64,000 bases of DNA from positions 1 through 64,000 of the forward strand of contig CATXID010000007.1 in assembly GCA_958369225.1 (NCBI GenBank). The letters are read 5' to 3'. Made by a program: the position numbers and the translations under genes. How positions within the stretch are numbered: the first letter of the stretch is position 1; each line of letters starts with the position of its first letter. Origin of the DNA: an uncultured Collinsella sp. Lineage in GTDB: Bacteria; Actinomycetota; Coriobacteriia; Coriobacteriales; Coriobacteriaceae. Below, one piece after another: positions 44,282 through 52,275 of this stretch. Below the pieces are notes generated by a model. It was given only the letters and a program-made list of their open reading frames with translations, did not search any database and was not told the DNA's origin.

Positions 44282-46141
44282 ATGAATCCGTATACTTCTT
44301 CCGGTTCGGTCGCCACGATGACGGCCAACGTGTCCGGCAACGATAGCCTCAACGACTTGGGTGACGGTCCGCATCAGCCCGGCGACCCCGAGCGCTACCC
44401 CGTGGGCGCGGTAACTCGCCGCCTGCTGGGCTACGTCCGTCCGCATCGCATTTCGTTTACGGCGTCGTTTGTGAGTACCGCCATCTCGGTGATCTTGCAG
44501 CTCTATACGCCCATCCTCATTGGCGAGGGCATCGACCTCATCGTTACCGCCGGGCAGGTGGACTTTGACGTGCTGCTGCCGCTCGTTACCAAGCTCGCGA
44601 TTGTCGTTGTGGGCGCGGCGGCCTTTCAGTGGCTGCAGGGCTACTGCGTCAACCGTCTGTCCTACGAGACGGTGCGCGACATGCGCGTTGAGGCGAGCGA
44701 CAAGCTCAGCCGCATGCCGCTCAGCTTTATCGACGGCCATGCCCACGGCGACCTCATGAGCCGCGTGGTCAATGACGTCGATCAGGTGGGTGACGGCCTG
44801 CTGCAGGGCTTTACGCAGCTCTTTACCGGCGTCATCACCATCGTGGGCACGCTCGCGTTTATGCTCTCCATCAACCTGACCATGACGCTTGTGGTGGTGC
44901 TCGTCACGCCGCTTTCCATCTTTGCGGCCGGTGCCATCGCCAAGCTTTCCAATAAGAGCTTCACTGCTCAACAGCGCATCCAGGGCCAACTCGGCGGTCA
45001 TATTGAGGAGTATGTGGGTGAGCAAAAGCTCGTGGACGCTTTCGCCTACGGCCCGCACGCTCAACAGCGCTTCGATGTCTTCAACGCCGAGCTCTATACG
45101 GCGGGCGAGCGCGCGCAGTTTATGGGTTCGCTTTCTAACCCCGGCACGCGCTTTATCAACAACATCATCTACGCCGTGGTCGCCGTGATCGGCTGCGCGG
45201 GCGTGATCACGGGCGTGCCTGCGGCGCTCACGGTGGGCGGCGTGCAGATCTTCCTGTCCTACGCCAATCAGTACACTAAGCCCTTCAACGAGGTTACCAA
45301 CGTCATTACGCAGATCCAGACGGCGTATGCCTCGGCGCGCCGCATGTTTGCGCTGCTCGATGCGCGCGAGCAAGAGCCCGATGCCGTGGATGCCATTGAG
45401 CTCACCGCACCGAAGGGCGAGGTTTCGTTTGAGCATGTGGACTTTAGCTATATGCCCGACCGCAAACTGCTGCAGGATATCTGCATCGATGCCAAGCCCG
45501 GTATGCGCTATGCCCTCGTCGGTCCCACGGGCTGTGGCAAGACGACGCTCATCAACCTGCTGCTGCGCTTTTACGATATCGATGCTGGGCGCATCGTGGT
45601 CGATGGTCGCTCCTCGCGCGACTACACGCGTGCGAGCCTGCGCCGCGCCTTTGGCATGGTGCTGCAGGACACCTGGCTGTTCGAGGGCACGGTGGCGGAC
45701 AACATCGCTTACGGTTGCCCGGGAGCCACGCGCGAGCAGGTTATCGAAGCTGCCAAGCGTGCTCATGCGCATAAGTTTATCGTGCAGCTGCCAGGCGGCT
45801 ACGATACGGTGATCGGCGAGGACGGCGGCACGTTTAGCCAGGGTCAAAAACAGCTGCTGTGCATCGCGCGCGTCATGCTCACCGATCCGGCGATTCTGCT
45901 GCTGGACGAGGCAACGTCGAGCATCGATACGCGTACCGAGCTGCAGGTGCAGGCGGCATTCGACGAGCTCATGGCTGGCCGCACGAGCTTTGTCGTGGCA
46001 CACCGCCTGTCGACGATTCGCAACGCCGATTGCATCCTAGTAATGCGCGATGGCGAGATTATCGAGCGCGGCACGCACGATGAACTGCTCGCGGCAGGCG
46101 GCTTTTACGCCGAGCTCTATCGCAGCCAATTCGCCCAGTAA
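44282..46141 (+). CDS. ABC exporter half-transporter, catalytic subunit (second pair)
   Basis: A partner of 619 residues with an N-terminal polar segment of about 45 residues, then six membrane helices. Its ATPase has Walker A GPTGCGKTT, signature FSQGQKQL, Walker B LLLDEATSSID with the catalytic Glu, and H-loop VVAHRLST. The ATG follows the previous stop directly, with AAAGGAGGG inside the upstream gene end. The pair is paralogous to 31212-34953 but lacks a MarR gene. The substrate is unknown. Confidence 0.92.
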   Translation: MNPYTSSGSVATMTANVSGNDSLNDLGDGPHQPGDPERYPVGAVTRRLLGYVRPHRISFTASFVSTAISVILQLYTPILIGEGIDLIVTAGQVDFDVLLPLVTKLAIVVVGAAAFQWLQGYCVNRLSYETVRDMRVEASDKLSRMPLSFIDGHAHGDLMSRVVNDVDQVGDGLLQGFTQLFTGVITIVGTLAFMLSINLTMTLVVVLVTPLSIFAAGAIAKLSNKSFTAQQRIQGQLGGHIEEYVGEQKLVDAFAYGPHAQQRFDVFNAELYTAGERAQFMGSLSNPGTRFINNIIYAVVAVIGCAGVITGVPAALTVGGVQIFLSYANQYTKPFNEVTNVITQIQTAYASARRMFALLDAREQEPDAVDAIELTAPKGEVSFEHVDFSYMPDRKLLQDICIDAKPGMRYALVGPTGCGKTTLINLLLRFYDIDAGRIVVDGRSSRDYTRASLRRAFGMVLQDTWLFEGTVADNIAYGCPGATREQVIEAAKRAHAHKFIVQLPGGYDTVIGEDGGTFSQGQKQLLCIARVMLTDPAILLLDEATSSIDTRTELQVQAAFDELMAGRTSFVVAHRLSTIRNADCILVMRDGEIIERGTHDELLAAGGFYAELYRSQFAQ

Positions 46142-46149
46142 GCAAGACG

Positions 46150-46195
46150 TGGGGCAAATGAATCAGGTTCGTTCGTCCCGCGTCTTAAGTATTTG
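46150..46195 (-). repeat. Interspersed repeat, family H copy 2
   Basis: The reverse complement of the 16991 copy: CAAATACTTAAGACGCGGGA ... CTGATTCATTTGCCCCA. GGGGCAAA is echoed by TTTTGCCCC near 46216, giving an extra loose dyad. Confidence 0.55.
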
Positions 46196-46341
46196 GGGGC
46201 TTGCGCTGCGGACGTTTTGCCCCCATCGGTGTCGCCCATGTCGCCAATCGGCAGAAGGTGGTTTACATCTGTCACGTTAGTACTAAGATATTCATCTAAT
46301 AAATTGCATTAGTGGCTTTAGTTTTGGGGGAAACGAGCAAC

Positions 46342-46899
46342 GTGACTATGACATGCTCTTTGGTGGTCAACAGCAAGAGCGGTAATACCAGGATGGTTTC
46401 GGGCGCGATCAAGCGTGCCCTGCAGGCTGCAGGCGTCGAGTTTATTCACGCTGCCGCGCTGAGCGACGATGCGGATGCAGATCAAGTTGCGCTCGAGGCG
46501 CAGGGTGCCTGCGCTGCCGATACGGTGCTCGTTGGCTTTTGGTGCGACAAGGGCGCATGCACGCCTTCGGTCGCGGCGTTGCTCTCCGCCTTGCACGGCA
46601 AGCGCGTCTTTCTGTTTGGTACCTGCGGTTTTGGTGCCGATCAGAGCTATTACCAGCAGATTATCGATCGTGTGACCTCCAATTTGGCCGATGATGCCGA
46701 GCTGGCGGGCTGGGCAATGTGCCAGGGCAAGATGGGTCCCGCGGTCAAACAGCGCTACGAGGCCATGCTCGAGCAAGATCCCGACAACGCCCGCGCTAAG
46801 TTGCTGCTCGATAACTGGGTTGCCGCAAAGGATCACCCCACCAAGGAAGATCTGGACCATATGGCGGCGGCGGCCAAGAAGGCCGTGCTGGGGGAGTAG
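46342..46899 (+). CDS. Flavodoxin-family protein, possibly BilS-like
   Basis: A small flavoprotein of 185 residues. VNSKSGNTRMVSGAI is the FMN phosphate-binding loop. The segments VGFWCDKGACTPSVAALLSAL, RVFLFGTCGFGAD and MCQGKMGPAVKQRYEAML match, from memory, the pattern of flavodoxins annotated BilS, the partner of gut bilirubin reductase BilR. BilR is not adjacent here, so that function is only a suggestion; a general electron carrier is the safe call. The start is GTG at 46342 or ATG at 46348; GGGGGAA better fits the GTG. Confidence 0.78.
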   Translation: MTMTCSLVVNSKSGNTRMVSGAIKRALQAAGVEFIHAAALSDDADADQVALEAQGACAADTVLVGFWCDKGACTPSVAALLSALHGKRVFLFGTCGFGADQSYYQQIIDRVTSNLADDAELAGWAMCQGKMGPAVKQRYEAMLEQDPDNARAKLLLDNWVAAKDHPTKEDLDHMAAAAKKAVLGE

Positions 46900-46943
46900 C
46901 TCCCATCGCTGACGGCGGTCGGTCCATCTTTCTAAATGAAACA

Positions 46944-47068
46944 TCCTCCCGGGCGTCGGGGCACGAAGTTCCCTGCTCTACAGTCCTGCGCAAGACGAAG
47001 GCCACATTAAGTGGCCTTCTTTGCGTGCGGAACTCGCGATGAACTTCGTGCCCCGACGCCCGGGAGGA
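46944..47068. repeat. Long hairpin repeat, family B copy 2 (28-bp perfect arms)
   Basis: Arms 46944-46971 and 47041-47068 are perfect complements starting TCCTCCCGGGCGTCGGGGC. The 69-bp core (46972-47040), read on the minus strand, matches copy 1 at 10624-10692 over its whole length. It includes ATCGCGAGTTCCGCACG and AGGACTGTAGAGCAGG, with a compensatory change in the inner palindrome (GGAGGCC/GGCCTCC versus GAAGGCC/GGCCTTC). Arms are unrelated to those of copy 1 beyond about six inner bases. Confidence 0.9.
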
Positions 47069-47102
47069 CGCCTCTTTATTGATGGGAGGCCTGATAGGTC
47101 GA

Positions 47103-47516
47103 TGGTTCCGTGCCCGGATGCGTCCAAAGTGGGACGGGCTTTCCGGATGGGCAGGCTTTCGAAAAATGCGTCCCGGAATTTGCCTTTGGAATGGGACGTA
47201 GTTTCCCGTTGAGGTGCTTTGCGGAAAGTGCATCCCACTCTGGGCGGTCGAAGTGGGACACACTTTCCCAAAGGCGCTCCAACGGGAAATTGCGTCCCAT
47301 TATTCGGTCAAGAAACGGGATGCATTTTCCCAATGAGGCTCAAGCGGAAAATGCATCCCGGAATTTGCGCTCAAAGCGGGATGCGGTTTCCGGTTGAGGG
47401 TCTAAGGGGAAAGTGCGTCCCAGAATCGACGCTTGAAATGGGATGCAGTTTCCCGATGAGGCACTCGACGGAAAATACATCCCAGAAATGGCCTTTGAGC
47501 TGGGATAAGATTTCCG
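47103..47516 (+). repeat. Upstream array of about 61-bp imperfect palindromes
   Basis: One degenerate unit (47103-47146), then six units: 47161-47207, 47223-47269, 47284-47331, 47346-47392, 47407-47454 and 47470-47516. Each has left arm GGAAANTGCRTCCC, an 18-20 nt loop and right arm GGGAYGCANTTTCC. Spacers of 14-16 nt carry TTGAGG or ATGAGG-like sequence. Loops are related (GAATTTGC, then CTTTGAA-like), so the whole unit is a tandem repeat. Arm substitutions often stay pairable. No ORF in this stretch is credible. It leads into the surface-protein promoter region. Confidence 0.92.
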
Positions 47517-47531
47517 CGGCATCTCGGATTC

Positions 47532-47613
47532 TCAAAAACGAGACACGCCGTTGGCGAAAATGAGACACGTGATATCGGGCATCGGATGTATCATTTGCAA
47601 AAATGAGTCCACT
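47532..47613 (-). repeat. Three spaced GAGACA-type direct repeats
   Basis: CAAAAACGAGACACG, CGAAAATGAGACACG and CAAAAATGAGTCCAC occur at about 47532, 47555 and 47597. On the minus strand they read like TGTCTCATTTTCGCC, resembling multi-repeat ends of IS21-type elements, or regulator sites for the downstream gene. No transposase is present. Confidence 0.45.
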
Positions 47614-47638
47614 CCACTCGAATAAAGCGAGGTCCCTC

Positions 47639-50600
47639 ATGTACGTTCCACACCCCCGTATCCGTAGGCTGTCGAAAATCCCGCTTGTTGGGACGGCGGC
47701 GCTTGCTGCGTTGATCGCCACGAGCGTCGCCTGCTTCACGCCCACGCCCCAGGTTGCCCAGGCGGCAGACGCGCCCGCAATCACCGATATGACCGAGCAG
47801 GATTATCAAGCCCTGGGTCTGGGCACGAGCGAGGACATTCCGGCCGATACCGTTGGCCCCTATTCCACTGATACCCCCACGACGTTTGCCACGCGCAGCG
47901 AGGTCTATATGGCAGCTAACGGTAGCCATGGCAATCGCTACACTCTGCGCGACAAGCTCGAGAACGTCGAGCGCGGTGACATTGGCGGCAGCAGCAAACT
48001 CACCGATGGCTATGGAAGTGTGTGGGGCGCCGCAAAGTTCTGGCAAAACGTCAACAACTTCGATACGAACAGCGATCTCTACAAGCATAGCGACTACGGT
48101 GGCGGCGCCTGGTCGTACCTAAGCAACAATGAGTCCTCAACAGTACTCGCCAACGACAACAACGGTTTCTCGGGCATTCACGCCACGAGTGTTGAGTTCT
48201 GCAGCGACGCCAGCACGGGCAAAAAGAGCCGCGTTGCCGAGCTCCGTGCCTACGGCGACAGTTCCTCCACGACGATTGACGGCAAGTCATACGCCGGAAA
48301 GGTTGAGCTGGTCCTCTACTCGTTTAGCAACGGGCGTACGCGCACTCTCGACACACACCTGCCGGTGACGGTCAACACTAATATGATGTACGAAGGCCGT
48401 TTTAAGTACCTGGATGCCGGTTACCTGCAAGAGCACGACGCCGTCTTTGATGTCGAGGCGGGCGATGTCGATGGCGACGGCGTCGACGAGCTTTTTGTCT
48501 ACGCGGGCTGCTATGTCGACGAGAACGGCGTGCGCAAGGCTGTAGTCGACATGTATGACTTGGAGGGCGGCAACTGGAAGCAAAGCGTCGTCAAGATCGA
48601 TGCCGGTAACGCCGCGGACTACACCACGCACAACAAGGGCGGGAACGACTCCTGGACGCAGCTTCAGTCAGCTCCTGTCGTTTCGCTAGCGGCCGGCGAC
48701 CTCGATCGCGATTTTTGCGATGACCTCGCCATCGTGGTCTCGGCACCCTACGGCAAGAAGAATATTGATAAGTCGACGCATTGCGAGCTGTTTTCGTGGG
48801 ATGCATCCAAGGGTGCGCTCGTCCATGTCGATGCTCTGGGCGACGCGGGCGCAATCTCCCTCTCCGCGAACGGCAAGACCATGGTCGCTGCGAATGCGAC
48901 GTTCGGCACGTTTGCCGCCTACGATGAAGAAGGAAAGAAGACGGGTGAAACCGTCACGGGCCTTATTCTTGCGGGCTATGACTGGCAACGCAGCGCTTTT
49001 GATTACGGCGCTTCTGACGGCAGCAAGGGGCTGTACGGCGCGCTGTACCGCTACGCGTATTTTGACTCGGAGTCTGGCGAGTTCAAGCTTTCCGATTGCA
49101 AGGAATACAGAGACGGGCTCCTCGCCTCCTATGGGCTGATGCATGTGCCCAACAGCGCATGGAAGGATAGCGCTCAGGATAAGCGCTATCCGTGCACCTT
49201 GGCGCCTATTGCCCTTGCCACTGCCAACCTTGACGGCCTGTCCGAGCGGCTGGCGGTCGACGAGGTGCTCGTGGGCGGCGATGTGTTCCGCGACTTTGCC
49301 TGCAACACGGCACAGAGCGGGGCTCAGGGCTTGGGGTCCATGGTCGGAACCATGAGCATGAGCGGTCAGCAATACAACAGCAGCAACAAGCATGACCACA
49401 AGGGTATAGAGCAGGTGTGGATCAGCGACGTCAAGGCGGGCAGCGTCTCGGGTTCGGACCGCTATAACGAGAGCTTTATCGCTGTGGTGGGCAAGCACCG
49501 CGACGAGGACCTGCGCAAGAACGATGACTACTATTGGATGACCGCCTCGCATTTTTCGCTCGACGAGAACGGAAAGGTGCGCCGCGGCGAGGAGCAGGTG
49601 ATTAGCGAGAGCAACCGTCGCGGCACTACCTACGGCACATTTATCTCGCTCGCGCTGCCCGATGTCGACAACGACAGCGTTAAGATCACGTACAAGGACC
49701 GCTACAAGGTCTATACCAACCCGCGCGTGCTTGCCGTGCTGCAGGATGCGCCCTATGTTGAGGATCTGGAGCAGGCATACGGCTATCTGGTGTTGGGCGG
49801 CACGTCATACGGAGAGGAAAAGGGCACGGGGACATCCCAGGGCTATACCATTGGCGCCGAGTTGGGCGTTGCCGTCGAGGTGCAGACCGGTCCGCCCCTG
49901 GTCGCGATGAATGCTTCAGTCGATTTTGCCGCCGAGGGATGCTATGACTACCGGAGCGAGCGCACGGTCAGCGCAAGCGTAAGCTATGAGTCGCATGCCG
50001 GCGAGGGTGACAAGGCCGTGCTCTACACGATTCCGATGGTCTATTACGAGTATGAGATCGAAAATGAGGAAACTGGTGGCAAGGGCGTGATGGCGGCGCC
50101 CGTGTCGCTCGGCGCGCAGACCTCGGTCGTTAATGTCGAGGCCTATGACCGCATTGCCAAACAGCACAATATGACGCCGCTCAGCTACTTTTTGACCAAC
50201 CGGTCGGGAGAACCCGGAACCTATCAAACGACGCTCAACGGCGAGACTCCCGTTGGGGATTCCTTTGGCCTGGGCAAGCCTGGCGTAACGCGCGCCTACA
50301 CGCACGATGGGTTTAACGGCGCCGCCGCGCAGTCGGGGGCGAGCATTGAGCAGACCATCGAAGTCGAGGAGGGCAAGGAGCAGGAGCTCGAGCTCGGCTT
50401 GACACTGAACGGCAGCGTTGTCATGGGCGCGAAGCTCGCAAAGCACGAGTTGTTTGGCGGCCTGTGCTTTGGTGCCAACGCCGGCTTTACTACGGGTAAC
50501 TCCTCGAGTGAATCGACCGAATACGGCGGCACCGTCGACAACCTGCCCGAGGCCGCGCAGGGCAAGTACGGTTTTGTGTGGCGTCTGGGCGTCAACGCGG

Positions 50601-51718
50601 TGGATGTCGACAAGTTCGAGGCAGACTCGGGCGACAAGCTCGGCACCAAGGACACCGACCAGTTCTGGATCGTGGGCTATGACGTTAAGGACGTCGAGAT
50701 GCCCGACGCGCCGGCCGTGACGGGCTTTACGGCAAACGCCGTCGATTCGACCAGCGTTACGTTTAGCTGGGACGATGTGCTCGCAAACAAGAGTGGCTTT
50801 AGCTACGGCGTGGGCATGCTGCAGAGCAATGCGGCGGATGCGGTCGTCAATAGCTGGAAGATTGCCGACAACACGAAGACCTCGCTCAAGTGGGATGGGC
50901 TGCAGCCCAATACGGAGTATCGATTCGCCATCGCCGCCGTTAAGAATGGATCCACGACCGAAACAGGTATTCGCTCGGCAATCATCACGGTCAAGACCAT
51001 GCCCGATGGCATGACGATGACCGTGAGCGGACCTGCGGCGGAGGGGTCGGATCTTGGATACGACTCTTCGGTTGAGTGCACGGCGGGAAGCCACCTGACG
51101 CTCTTGGCGATTGGCCATGTGAAGCAACTCGGTGCCGACGATAGCGAAACAGGGCTGGCACCGACCTATATGTGGTACCGCAAGGGCCGCGGCGAGACAG
51201 AGTTTAAGCTCGTGGGTGCCGATGGCAACCTCGCGGCTGGAACGGCCTCAAAGCTCGAGATTGACCTGACCGCAGACGATGACGGTGCGCAGTATTACTG
51301 CCACGTGGGATACAACGACGTGGGCCTCGACACCGGCACGACGCTCGTGAATATCGAGGCCGAGGAGACAGCGCCCACAACGGTGAATGCCACCCCGATC
51401 CGCACGCGCCGCCTGTTCTCACAGGCAAGTGCGGGCGCCAAGAAGTTCCTGGACCATACGCTGGTAAACACCGCCGGCCCAACCGATTCCGAAGGCTCAA
51501 AGGACCCCGAGACTCCTGAGACCCCGACGAACCCGGACAAGCCCAAGTCCGACAACGGAGCTAAGACCGACACCAAGGTCAAGACTGCGACCACAGCGAA
51601 GAACCTCGCAAACACCGGCGACCAAACATTCGCCCTAGTCGCCACCGCAGCAGCAGCGGGAGCAACGCTCGTAGTGATAGCCCTCATCATGCTGATCAAG
51701 CGCCGCAAGACCCACTAG
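47639..51718 (+). CDS. Large cell-wall-anchored surface protein (1359 aa)
   Basis: An exported protein with an N-terminal signal (basic RIRRLSKIPLVG, then a hydrophobic run, cleavage near AQAAD). VCBS/FG-GAP-like calcium blades are present (AGDVDGDGVDELFVY near 275; AGDLDRDFCDDLAIV near 350). A long central region of about 600 residues is unassigned. A fibronectin type III domain lies at about 1020-1120 (DSTSVTFSWDD, LQPNTEYRFAIAAV), and an Ig-like domain at about 1125-1240 (YMWYRKGRGE, GAQYYCHVGY). A Pro/Thr/Lys-rich wall spacer precedes the sorting signal LANTG (1323-1327), hydrophobic helix and KRRKTH. It is probably an adhesin or glycan-interacting factor. The ATG 47639 has GCGAGG upstream. 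Palindrome arrays lie on both sides. Confidence 0.88.
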   Translation: MYVPHPRIRRLSKIPLVGTAALAALIATSVACFTPTPQVAQAADAPAITDMTEQDYQALGLGTSEDIPADTVGPYSTDTPTTFATRSEVYMAANGSHGNRYTLRDKLENVERGDIGGSSKLTDGYGSVWGAAKFWQNVNNFDTNSDLYKHSDYGGGAWSYLSNNESSTVLANDNNGFSGIHATSVEFCSDASTGKKSRVAELRAYGDSSSTTIDGKSYAGKVELVLYSFSNGRTRTLDTHLPVTVNTNMMYEGRFKYLDAGYLQEHDAVFDVEAGDVDGDGVDELFVYAGCYVDENGVRKAVVDMYDLEGGNWKQSVVKIDAGNAADYTTHNKGGNDSWTQLQSAPVVSLAAGDLDRDFCDDLAIVVSAPYGKKNIDKSTHCELFSWDASKGALVHVDALGDAGAISLSANGKTMVAANATFGTFAAYDEEGKKTGETVTGLILAGYDWQRSAFDYGASDGSKGLYGALYRYAYFDSESGEFKLSDCKEYRDGLLASYGLMHVPNSAWKDSAQDKRYPCTLAPIALATANLDGLSERLAVDEVLVGGDVFRDFACNTAQSGAQGLGSMVGTMSMSGQQYNSSNKHDHKGIEQVWISDVKAGSVSGSDRYNESFIAVVGKHRDEDLRKNDDYYWMTASHFSLDENGKVRRGEEQVISESNRRGTTYGTFISLALPDVDNDSVKITYKDRYKVYTNPRVLAVLQDAPYVEDLEQAYGYLVLGGTSYGEEKGTGTSQGYTIGAELGVAVEVQTGPPLVAMNASVDFAAEGCYDYRSERTVSASVSYESHAGEGDKAVLYTIPMVYYEYEIENEETGGKGVMAAPVSLGAQTSVVNVEAYDRIAKQHNMTPLSYFLTNRSGEPGTYQTTLNGETPVGDSFGLGKPGVTRAYTHDGFNGAAAQSGASIEQTIEVEEGKEQELELGLTLNGSVVMGAKLAKHELFGGLCFGANAGFTTGNSSSESTEYGGTVDNLPEAAQGKYGFVWRLGVNAVDVDKFEADSGDKLGTKDTDQFWIVGYDVKDVEMPDAPAVTGFTANAVDSTSVTFSWDDVLANKSGFSYGVGMLQSNAADAVVNSWKIADNTKTSLKWDGLQPNTEYRFAIAAVKNGSTTETGIRSAIITVKTMPDGMTMTVSGPAAEGSDLGYDSSVECTAGSHLTLLAIGHVKQLGADDSETGLAPTYMWYRKGRGETEFKLVGADGNLAAGTASKLEIDLTADDDGAQYYCHVGYNDVGLDTGTTLVNIEAEETAPTTVNATPIRTRRLFSQASAGAKKFLDHTLVNTAGPTDSEGSKDPETPETPTNPDKPKSDNGAKTDTKVKTATTAKNLANTGDQTFALVATAAAAGATLVVIALIMLIKRRKTH

Positions 51719-51743
51719 TAGCCAGTCGAACATATCGACAACC

Positions 51744-51785
51744 CAAAAACCCGGGTAGCCAAAAAACAGGCCACCCGGGTTTTCT
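51744..51785 (+). terminator. Terminator after the surface protein
   Basis: AAAAACCCGGGT and ACCCGGGTTTT, 12-bp arms, with an inner GGCC/TAGCC region. Confidence 0.8.
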
Positions 51786-51807
51786 GTTGAGTGGAGACTC
51801 CGCAAGC

Positions 51808-52161
51808 GGAAACTGCATCCCACAATTAGCGCCCGGAACGGGACACATTTTCCGTCAAGCCCTCATCCGGAAAATCCATCCCAGTTTGAGCGCCCAGACC
51901 GGGACGCACTTTCCCAAAGGGTCCTCAACGGGAAACTGCGTCCCATAATTAGGCCGAGAAATGGGATGAACTTTCCCAATGAGAGCCAACCGGAAACCAC
52001 GTCCCAGAATCAGCCCCCAAAGTGGGACGCACTTTCCCAACGAGCCTCAACCGGAAAATACATCCCGGAATCCAGCTGAATAGTGGGACACTCTTTCCCA
52101 ATCGGGTCCCAAGCGGAAACCGCATCCCATCCCAGACATGGATTCCGGGACACGCTTTCCG
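51808..52161 (+). repeat. Downstream array of about 61-bp imperfect palindromes
   Basis: Six units in the same orientation and with the same consensus as the upstream array: 51808-51854, 51869-51915, 51930-51977, 51992-52038, 52053-52099 and 52115-52161. Arms are GGAAANNNCRTCCC and GGGACNCNCTTTCC; spacers are AACGAGCCTCAACC-like. The starts advance by 61-62 bp. The last unit runs straight into a broken family B hairpin. There is no ORF. Confidence 0.92.
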
Positions 52162-52164
52162 GAT

Positions 52165-52242
52165 GCAAAAAAGGCCACTTAATGTGGCCTCCGTCTTGCG
52201 CAGGACTGTCCGAGCAGGGAACCTTACATGCCTCCGCCCGGA
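52165..52242 (+). repeat. Truncated family B hairpin (copy 3)
   Basis: GGCCACTTAATGTGGCCTCC, TCTTGCGCAGGACTGTCCGA and GCAGG match the right two thirds of the family B core. The left third (ATCGCGAGTTCC part) and left arm are missing, replaced by the end of the palindrome array. The right flank GAACCTTACATGCC shares the first few bases with other arms, then is private. Confidence 0.7.
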
Positions 52243-52275
52243 CAGACGTTTCAGTTATGAACTCGCAGCTAGTCG

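Noticed and set aside
43910..46003. Long minus-strand ORF (697 codons) opposite the second ABC exporter
   Set aside because: It is a shadow of two well-supported ABC genes on the plus strand with no recognisable domain.
47103..52161. CRISPR arrays
   Set aside because: The period is regular, but the putative spacers (both the loop and the 14-nt linker) share a consensus between units, the palindromic part is too degenerate, and no cas genes are near.
47103..52161. Integron attC sites
   Set aside because: Units are about 60-bp imperfect palindromes, but they stand in tandem without cassettes between them, lack the GTTRRRY core boxes, and no integron integrase is seen.
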